A stretch of DNA of 64,000 nt, taken from NCBI GenBank assembly GCA_036500765.1, contig DASYBM010000004.1:682001-746000 (forward strand), written 5' to 3'. Position 1 is the first letter of the stretch. The number at the start of each line of letters is the position of its first letter. The stretch is from Candidatus Sulfotelmatobacter sp. (GTDB taxonomy: Bacteria; Acidobacteriota; Terriglobia; Terriglobales; Acidobacteriaceae). The position numbers and the translations under genes were made by a program. Positions 58,232-64,000 of this stretch are shown here, piece after piece. A model generated the notes under the pieces. The model did no database searches. It was not told the DNA's origin and worked only from the letters and a program-made list of their open reading frames with translations.

Positions 58232-59251
58232 GTGAGATATTTTCTTCGGCATGGGTTGCTTCGATTTGGGCGCTGGATAATTTTGTCCTTCGCGCTGGCG
58301 GGCTTCCTCCTGCCCGCGTTTGCGGACGCTTCTGCCAAAGAACTTCTAGCCATGGGCCGGGCTGACGAGGCCATTCAGACTTTGGAACAGCAGATCCGCC
58401 ACTCTACGACCGGATACTCTGTTGCCGATGCGGAGTCGTACAACCTGCTCTGCCGTTCCTACTACATGATTGACGAGTGGGACCGGGGCATCAGCGCCTG
58501 CGAACGCGCACGCAGCCTGGATCCACAGAACAGTTTGTACTATTTGTGGCTGGGCCGAGTTTATGGCGAGAAGGCGGACCGAGTCGGCTTCATGTCGGCG
58601 GCGGGCCTGGCCAAGAAAGTCCGCACATCGTTTGAACGCGCGGTCCAGTTGGATCCACGGAGTTGGGAAGCGCGCAGCGATCTCGCCGAATTCTACATTC
58701 AGGCTCCGGGGATGGTGGGCGGGGGCAAGGAAAAAGCCCGTGAGCAGGCTGACGCCCTGATGCCAATCAATCCAGGGATAGCGCACTGGGTTCTGGCAAG
58801 AATCGCCAGTAAAGAGAAAGACGCGGCGGCCGCTGAGCGCGAATACCGCGCCGCGATCACAATGAGCCACTCCGGAACCCGCGCCTGGTTTGAGCTGGCT
58901 TATTTTCTATTTCATGCCAACCGTCTCGACGAGATGGAACAGGCTCTCCACAGTCTGGAATCCAGCCCCGTCGACGGGCCAGAGTCGCTGATGGACGCGG
59001 CCAGTCTTTTGGTGCGCACGAGCCGCGACTATCCTCTGGCGGCGCGACTGCTGCGGCGTTATCTGTCCGCTCCCGTGGAAGAAGGCCCGGCGTTCAAGGC
59101 CCATGATCTGCTCGGCCACGTACTCGAAAAACAGGGAGATCGCAGCGCTGCCGCCGGGGAATTCCGTGCTGCCCTGGCTCTGTCTCATACCTATACGCGA
59201 GCCGCCGAAGATCTAAAGCGAGTCGAAGACTTGAAACGAGTCGAACGCTGA
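58232..59251 (+). CDS. Tetratricopeptide-repeat protein
   Basis: 339 residues. N-terminal signal/anchor helix (WIILSFALAGFLLPAFADA), followed by about seven TPR-like helix pairs (AIQTLEQQIRH, YNLLCRSYYMIDEWDRGI, LLGHVLEKQGDRSAAAGEFR). TPRs mediate protein contacts; here it is encoded between an efflux adaptor and a TolC-like channel with 20 bp and 173 bp gaps, so it may be part of the same exporter. It ends in the duplicated EDLKRVEDLKRVER. Start is GTG with GGAGAG nearby. Confidence 0.82.
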   Translation: MRYFLRHGLLRFGRWIILSFALAGFLLPAFADASAKELLAMGRADEAIQTLEQQIRHSTTGYSVADAESYNLLCRSYYMIDEWDRGISACERARSLDPQNSLYYLWLGRVYGEKADRVGFMSAAGLAKKVRTSFERAVQLDPRSWEARSDLAEFYIQAPGMVGGGKEKAREQADALMPINPGIAHWVLARIASKEKDAAAAEREYRAAITMSHSGTRAWFELAYFLFHANRLDEMEQALHSLESSPVDGPESLMDAASLLVRTSRDYPLAARLLRRYLSAPVEEGPAFKAHDLLGHVLEKQGDRSAAAGEFRAALALSHTYTRAAEDLKRVEDLKRVER

Positions 59252-59424
59252 GGTGAACAGCGCAGCAGGAATTTCTCCATGCTTCCCTGTGCCCTGTGTG
59301 GTTAAGATTTTGTTCGTTGCCAGCGGCGTCGAAATCGCAGCCGCCCTCGCCGCCGGACATTTAAAATCTCGCAGGCATCCAATTTCTCATGAACTCAGTT
59401 CCAGATCACTGTGAAAGGGACACA

Positions 59425-60780
59425 ATGAACATCTCGTGCCGCGGTGCGCAGGCCGCAAAGTGGATTCTGGCAGCCTTACTCCTCCCTACATCTCTGCTGG
59501 CCGAATCGATCCCTTTCAAGCGGGTGGTGGAACTAGCTTTGGTTCATGCCACCGGAACGGCCATCTCGGCCGCCGAGAAGGAACGCTCCGATGCCAGCTA
59601 CCGCGAGCTGCGCAATAACTATATTCCTCAGCTCAACACCGGAGCAGGGCTGGGGTTCTCGTATGGCTTCCCGCTGACCCTCGAGGGAGCCGCGCCGTCT
59701 CTGTTTAATGTCACGACTCAATCCGCGTTGCTGAATCCGGCGCTGCGCGACTTCGTACGGGCCGCCAAGGTCGACTCAGAAGTAGCCTCCCTGAAAAATA
59801 AAGACGAGCGCAACCAGATCATTCAGGACGCGGCCCTGAGCTATGCCGAACTCGCCAAGTGGGAGCAGCGCCTGATCAAGCTGCAAGAAACAGAAGCGGC
59901 TGCCGCCAAAATGCAGGCCGCGATCGCCGAGCGAGTGAAAGAAGGTATCGACAGCGAACTCGACGGCACTCGCGCGCGCCTGTCTGAGGCACGCGTCCGC
60001 CTGCGCATCGCCGAAGCACAAGGCGCAGCGGACGTACTGCGCGAGCACCTTGCCAAACTTACGGGACTAACAGCGGCCGGCATTCAGACCGATGCCGATT
60101 CGATTCCCGCGGCTCCAGCCGCGCCTCCACACGAAATGCCCGCAAAAGACCTTACGCCTTCCAATCCCTCGGTGGAAGCTGCCGTCGAGCACGCTCGCGC
60201 CCAGTATCTACGGGCTCAGGGCGAACACAAAGGCCTGTGGCCCAGCGTTGATTTCGCGGCGCAGTATGCTCTGTTTTCAAAATTCAACAACTTTCAGAAT
60301 TACTACATTCCCTCGAAGCCTTGTCCGGTGGACGGCATCAGCGTTCTGTGCGAGACGAACAATTTCCAGCAGAACAACGCCACCATCGGAGTAAGCGTCC
60401 GATTTCCCCTGTTTAACGCGTCGCAGCGCTCCCGCGCCCAGGCCGCCGATGCCGATGCACGCAAAGCGACCAAACAAGCCGAAGCCGCCAAGAATCAGGC
60501 ATCGGAAGAAACTTTGCGTCTGGAGCGCACCGTTACCCAGATGCAAGCCGCCCGCGACGTTGCGCAACTGGAATACGAAATCGCCGAGAAGATCGCATCT
60601 TCGGTCGGAACCCGCGCAGACGCCGGCACGGCGACGCCGCGCGATCTCAACGACGCTCACTCGCAGGCCAGCGAACGTTTCATCGCTCTCCAGGATGTAA
60701 CCTTCGAATTGGAGCGCGCGGAAGTAGGTCTTCTGCGCTCGACGGGAGATTTGGAGAAGTGGGCTCTAGGCACGCCGTAG
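59425..60780 (+). CDS. TolC family outer membrane channel protein
   Basis: 451 residues. Signal peptide (WILAALLLPTSLLAES), then the two-fold repeated helical-barrel pattern of outer membrane efflux proteins: IPFKRVVELAL, AAAKMQAAIAERVKEGIDSELDGTRARLSEARVRL and the second half ATKQAEAAKNQASEETLRLERTVTQMQAARDVAQLEYEIA. It forms the outer membrane exit for efflux or type I secretion. Start at 59425 follows AAAGGG. The gene is in line with the adaptor and TPR genes. Confidence 0.9.
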   Translation: MNISCRGAQAAKWILAALLLPTSLLAESIPFKRVVELALVHATGTAISAAEKERSDASYRELRNNYIPQLNTGAGLGFSYGFPLTLEGAAPSLFNVTTQSALLNPALRDFVRAAKVDSEVASLKNKDERNQIIQDAALSYAELAKWEQRLIKLQETEAAAAKMQAAIAERVKEGIDSELDGTRARLSEARVRLRIAEAQGAADVLREHLAKLTGLTAAGIQTDADSIPAAPAAPPHEMPAKDLTPSNPSVEAAVEHARAQYLRAQGEHKGLWPSVDFAAQYALFSKFNNFQNYYIPSKPCPVDGISVLCETNNFQQNNATIGVSVRFPLFNASQRSRAQAADADARKATKQAEAAKNQASEETLRLERTVTQMQAARDVAQLEYEIAEKIASSVGTRADAGTATPRDLNDAHSQASERFIALQDVTFELERAEVGLLRSTGDLEKWALGTP

Positions 60781-60817
60781 TATGGCGCCGCGAATCCAAT
60801 CCATATTGACCGCAGCT

Positions 60818-61144
60818 TTAAAGCTTCCCGCGCAGCGTCTTCAGGACTTGCCGAATCGCCTTCTCGTTGCGCCGGTACCAACGCCACTGCCCCTTCTTGA
60901 CGGCCTCCACCAGTCCCGCCTTGGTCAGAATTCCCATGTGATGAGAAATCGTGGGTTGCGAAAGCTGAACGCGCTCTTCGATATCTCCCGCGCATAAAGA
61001 CGATTCGCGCGTGCTGTCTTTCCTGGCCTTAGTCTGAGCCACGCCATCTTTAAGAGCCAGCAGAATGCGCCGCCGGGTGGGATCGGCAATGGCATGCAAC
61101 GCGCGATCGAGAAAGGAGTCATGGGGGGGCGCTGAGCCGGTCAT
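60818..61144 (-). CDS. ArsR family winged-helix transcriptional regulator
   Basis: 108 residues, single winged helix-turn-helix: LHAIADPTRRRILLALKDG, GDIEERVQLSQPTISHHMGILTKAGLVEAVKKG and WRWYRRN at the C terminus. It lacks the typical metal-binding Cys pairs near the recognition helix; a lone Cys (LCAGDI) precedes it, so it may be a metal-independent repressor. Convergent with the TolC gene. Confidence 0.92.
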   Translation of the reverse strand: MTGSAPPHDSFLDRALHAIADPTRRRILLALKDGVAQTKARKDSTRESSLCAGDIEERVQLSQPTISHHMGILTKAGLVEAVKKGQWRWYRRNEKAIRQVLKTLRGKL

Positions 61145-61222
61145 CAGTTACAAGAAATAGCGCGAGAATCGATGGCTGTCAATCTGAGGCTTCGCCCGTG
61201 GCGAGCCAGGGGTCTGCCGTCG

Positions 61223-61861
61223 CTACTTTTTCAGAATTGGGCTGTAGCCGTCGGCGATCAGTCGCGCTCGCATCGTCTCTGCGTCCTTGATATCGGAGAA
61301 CGGTCCCACCTGCACGCGGAACAATTTGTCGGCCTGAATTGGCTGGGCAACAAACGCCGGATACTGTTTCTTCTTGAGGGCATCCACCAGCGAATTGGCG
61401 TCTTCGTCTTTGCTGACCGCCGCAACCTGCACGAAGTATGCCGCCGTGGGCAGGACCGTTGGATCCGGAGCGTTGGAGGCTTGGGTTGACGAGGATGTCG
61501 AAGAAGATGCCGCGGAAGGGGTGGGCACCGTTTGCGGCGGAGCGGCCGAGGCAGTGTCGGACTTTGTATCGGCCTTGGTATCAGTTTTTGGGTCGGCGAC
61601 CGGGGTCAATTCCGGATTGGCATCCTTCTGCTCGACTGATTTGTAGAACGTCATCGGCGGCGTCGCTGCTCCGCTCGTCTTGCTCGGCCCCGTCGTTTGT
61701 GGCGCGACCGCCGCGCTCGCGGTGGTAAGCGCTGGTTCGGATTTCCGTCCCAGAGAATAGCCCAACGCGAAGAACAACGCGCAGATCGCGACCAAACCGA
61801 AGAACAGGACCAGGAGTTTGCCTGTGCCCAGCGTTATTTCCGTATCGTCTGTCGATGCCAT
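61223..61861 (-). CDS. SPOR domain-containing membrane protein
   Basis: 212 residues. One transmembrane helix (LLVLFFGLVAICALFFALGYSLG) after a short N terminus, a Ser/Thr/Pro-rich periplasmic linker of about 90 residues, and a C-terminal SPOR domain (YFVQVAAVSKDEDANSLVDAL, FRVQVGPFSDIKDAETMRARL). SPOR domains bind denuded glycan strands of septal peptidoglycan, so a role in cell division is likely. The linker contains a repeated DTKSDT-like tract. Confidence 0.9.
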   Translation of the reverse strand: MASTDDTEITLGTGKLLVLFFGLVAICALFFALGYSLGRKSEPALTTASAAVAPQTTGPSKTSGAATPPMTFYKSVEQKDANPELTPVADPKTDTKADTKSDTASAAPPQTVPTPSAASSSTSSSTQASNAPDPTVLPTAAYFVQVAAVSKDEDANSLVDALKKKQYPAFVAQPIQADKLFRVQVGPFSDIKDAETMRARLIADGYSPILKK

Positions 61862-61972
61862 AGTTCAGCTCCGCCCGACAACTATAACTTGTAGCTCGGC
61901 CTACGGTCTCGGCGGGGCGACGCGCCCGCCGCGTCGAGAGCGGCGACAAATCCAAAACCTTCAGCTTTCTTG

Positions 61973-62764
61973 CTACGCTGCCGTTCCAGGCGTCGCGTCG
62001 CCCTTGCCCAACAACTTCTGTAGTCCCGAGAAGAAATCCACCGGAACCGGGAAGATCACCGTGGTATTTTTTTCCACGCCAATTTCGGTCAGAGTCTGTA
62101 AGTAGCGCAACTGCACGCTGACCGGTTCGGTGGCCAGCAAATGCGCGGCATCCACCAGCCGTTGCGCGGCCGAGAACTCGCCTTCGGCATGAATAATCTT
62201 CGATCGCTTCTCGCGCTCAGCCTCGGCTTGCTTGGCCATGGCGCGCAGCATCGACTCTGGCATATCGACCTGCTTCACCTCGACGTTGGTGACTTTCACT
62301 CCCCAGGGCGAGGTATGAGTGTCGAGAATGCTCTGGAGGCGCAGATTAATCTTCTCGCGATGCGAGAGCAGTTCGTCGAGTTCCTGCTCGCCCAGCACCG
62401 AACGCAAAGTGGTCTGCGCGAACTGCGATGTCTGATAGACGTAGTTCGAAACCTCGACCACGGCCTTGTTCGGATCAATGACTCGCAGGAAGATGACGGC
62501 GTTCACCTTCAAAGTCACGTTGTCGCGGGTAATGATGTCCTGCGGCGGCACTTCCAGCGCCTCCTGCCGCAAGGAGACACGCACGATTCGATCCACCGGC
62601 GCGAAAACCAAAGTGACCCCAGGCCCCTTAGCGTTGGGCAGCAGTCGCCCCAGTCGAAAAATGACACCCCGCTCGTACTCGGCCAGGATCTTGATAGAAC
62701 TTAGAACGTAAATGATTACGACGACTACTGCGATGGTACCGAATCCGCCAAGAATTTCAGGCAT
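61973..62764 (-). CDS. Slipin (SPFH/stomatin-like) membrane protein
   Basis: 263 residues. A membrane helix (GTIAVVVVIIYVLSSI), then an SPFH domain: ILAEYERGVIFRLGRLLPNA, GPGVTLVFAPVDRIVRVSLR, PQDIITRDNVTLKVNAVIFLRV and a coiled region SKIIHAEGEFSAAQRLVDAA. Stomatins form scaffolds in lipid domains. No adjacent NfeD-type gene was seen, which usually pairs with slipins. ATG at 62764 or 62767 follows GGAGG closely; the longer frame to 63031 is not conserved. Confidence 0.93.
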   Translation of the reverse strand: MPEILGGFGTIAVVVVIIYVLSSIKILAEYERGVIFRLGRLLPNAKGPGVTLVFAPVDRIVRVSLRQEALEVPPQDIITRDNVTLKVNAVIFLRVIDPNKAVVEVSNYVYQTSQFAQTTLRSVLGEQELDELLSHREKINLRLQSILDTHTSPWGVKVTNVEVKQVDMPESMLRAMAKQAEAEREKRSKIIHAEGEFSAAQRLVDAAHLLATEPVSVQLRYLQTLTEIGVEKNTTVIFPVPVDFFSGLQKLLGKGDATPGTAA

Positions 62765-62889
62765 CATGCCTCCAGACAAGGAGCCCAGCGCTCCTAACCG
62801 GATTGTATCGCAGGCGATTCCTGGGAACGGGTAAATCGCGGCGGCGAAGGTTGCTTGGCTTGATGCGCCGCAAGCCCCGCATGCTGCAT

Positions 62890-63258
62890 TCAACTCCGGT
62901 CCGGGTCGACTCCCTGGTCCAGATAAATCCACAACACACGCGCCATCCAGGTGAGCACCGGCGCCAGCGGCACAAACAACACTATGCCCGCAATCGCACT
63001 CTTCATAAACGGCCAGCGCAGCAGAGCCCATACCAACGCCGCAAGCACCGCGATAGCCGCAATCCCCAGACCGTAACCGATATACATCGCTCCCAGAAAG
63101 TATCCGTCCTCGCGCTCAAACTTGAGCCCGCACGACGGACAGCGCTCATGCATCCTGGGAAACAGCCAGACCGATTGGCGAAAGATTTTTCCGGCACGGC
63201 AGCGCGGACAAAGCTGCCGCAGAATTCCCTGCAAAGCGGAAACATCAGTCCTCTGCAT
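62890..63258 (-). CDS. DUF983 family membrane protein
   Basis: 122 residues. Two metal-type Cys pairs (LCPRCRAGKIF and CPSCGLKFEREDGYFLGAMY) form a DUF983 zinc ribbon, followed by two transmembrane helices. Function unknown in the family; often near cytochrome oxidase assembly genes, which are absent here. The ATG at 63258 is chosen since the frame upstream (to 63300) enters a dispersed repeat. Confidence 0.86.
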   Translation of the reverse strand: MQRTDVSALQGILRQLCPRCRAGKIFRQSVWLFPRMHERCPSCGLKFEREDGYFLGAMYIGYGLGIAAIAVLAALVWALLRWPFMKSAIAGIVLFVPLAPVLTWMARVLWIYLDQGVDPDRS

Positions 63259-63282
63259 GGACGAAGAGGAATTTTCTGGGTC

Positions 63283-63367
63283 TTCAACCACAAAGGTCAC
63301 GAAGGCCCACGAAGGGAAGCTTTGTTGGACGGCCTTCGTGATACTTCGTGCCCTTCATGGTTGAGGT
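63283..63367. repeat. CACGAAGG-type inverted repeat
   Basis: Imperfect arms AACCACAAAGGTCACGAAGG and CTTCGTGCCCTTCATGGTT around a shorter stem (CCACGAAGG / CCTTCGTG). It fills the gap between the DUF983 gene and the truncated gene at the window end. Confidence 0.6.
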
Positions 63368-63398
63368 ATTATGGTTTAGGCATTTTCATCGCAGTGAT

Positions 63399-64000
63399 CT
63401 ACGATCCTGCCCGCGCCACTTGAATCCGGCTGGCATCGATCGGCACTGGCCGTTGAATTTCCATTTCGATGGAAGTTCCCACCTCGAGCTTCACGTCCGG
63501 ACCATGCTTCAGCAGAGCCCACGCTACCCCGCCGGCGATTCCGATGAGGCCGCCGTAACGTGCGCCGTTCAGGCCGCCAGCCGCCACGCCGCCGATGCTG
63601 CCCACGGTACCACCCACGGCGGCGCCTTTGGCCGCATCCTCAACCCGCTTCATGGTGTCTTTGTCGGCCTGGATCGTTCCTTCTTTGTCCTTAACGCCCT
63701 TATCGTCTGCTCCTGGCGTGTTGTCCACCGAGCCCGGAAGCATCACGGTATAGCCGCTGGGATAAATCATCGAAGTAAAATGCAGCAGCAACTCCGCCCG
63801 CTTCTTCGACCGGCCCGCATGCTCCACATGCATGATCTTTCCCTGGATATAAGTTCCGGCCGGCACCAGCACGCGCTCGTTCACCACAAACGGAAACGCA
63901 ACCTCGGCGTAAACCGCGTCACCCTCGCGCGCATTCTTGGTCGAGATCGCCTGCTTGAGCAGCAGCGGAATCTTGGCCCCGGCGGGAATGACGGCCGCGT
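63399..64000 (-). CDS. Hypothetical membrane-associated protein, 5' truncated
   Basis: At least 200 residues; the gene continues past the right window edge, so the true start is not visible. The open part reads PAGAKIPLLLKQAISTKNA, then GDAVYAEVAFPFVVNERVLVPAGTYIQGKI, which resembles the barrel region of conjugation protein TrbI/VirB10 and acidobacterial relatives. Further on is a Gly-rich helix pair (AAKGAAVGGTVGSIGGVAAGG, GGLIGIAGGVAWALL) and a C-terminal beta segment. No role is assigned. Confidence 0.72.
   Translation of the reverse strand, partial: AAVIPAGAKIPLLLKQAISTKNAREGDAVYAEVAFPFVVNERVLVPAGTYIQGKIMHVEHAGRSKKRAELLLHFTSMIYPSGYTVMLPGSVDNTPGADDKGVKDKEGTIQADKDTMKRVEDAAKGAAVGGTVGSIGGVAAGGLNGARYGGLIGIAGGVAWALLKHGPDVKLEVGTSIEMEIQRPVPIDASRIQVARAGS

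Overview
This is a chromosomal segment with high G+C content (about 60% by eye) from a Gram-negative heterotroph. The best guess is an acidobacterium of the Terriglobia/Koribacter type. That guess is an inference from gene content: a very large TonB-dependent receptor with an N-terminal carboxypeptidase-like domain, PEP-CTERM proteins, an orphan AMIN-domain protein, Tad-type pseudopilin genes, several M28/S41 exported peptidases, DinB proteins and many DUF families common in that phylum. Genes are densely packed on both strands, coding is mostly housekeeping, and many short intergenic hairpin repeats are present. No phage, insertion sequence, CRISPR array or rRNA operon was seen.

Layout. 1-2.2 kb: end of an epimerase gene, then an ECF sigma/anti-sigma pair. 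2.3-4.7 kb: an aroB-DinB-menG operon (minus). 4.8-9.9 kb: a TerC membrane protein, and tatA-tatC followed by two M28 peptidases (minus). 10.2-12.7 kb: a repeat-rich small protein and a CtpA-like S41 protease. 13-16.5 kb: prepilin peptidase, two TadE-like and one TadG-like gene. 16.6-20 kb: an AMIN protein and two PEP-CTERM proteins. 20.4 kb: tRNA-Ala(CGC). 20.8-29 kb: TonB-like protein, ribA, a GT87 membrane glycosyltransferase, a Rossmann/DUF2520 protein, a Nudix hydrolase, a cold-shock protein, polX, a membrane-anchored protein and a lactonase-fold protein. 30-39.5 kb: a coiled-coil protein, a TPR membrane protein, a flavin-binding protein, an aminotransferase, a second DinB protein, a GT2, a response regulator and a FkbM methyltransferase. 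39.7-45 kb: a Cys/His small protein plus the TonB-dependent receptor, then two tandem paralogous secreted proteins. 45.3-49.9 kb: the glycolytic set gapA-pgk-tpiA, split by an opposite-strand pair (DUF1810 protein and a TM-macro protein). 50.2-51 kb: an RsbW-like/STAS pair. 51.2-56.8 kb: OB-like protein, DUF72, GT2, MFS, an Xre/RES toxin-antitoxin pair, queF. 57-60.8 kb: a periplasmic adaptor, TPR protein and TolC-like channel. 60.8-64 kb: ArsR regulator, SPOR protein, slipin, DUF983 protein and a truncated protein.

The most notable candidate system is the TM-macro/DUF1810 pair at 47.6-49.0 kb. Its larger protein has the layout of the membrane-macro effectors of Thoeris defence, it interrupts a conserved glycolytic cluster, and no TIR partner is visible in the window. 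Other signals that genes alone do not explain are: a palindromic repeat family that sits in frame inside proteins, one such repeat nested in the loop of another, tandem duplications that copy -10-like hexamers, and a group of genes whose -10-like box lies only 6-10 nt from the start codon (possible leaderless transcripts). Start codons were refined from ribosome-binding sites and signal peptides where possible; all functional names rest on motif recognition without database searches.
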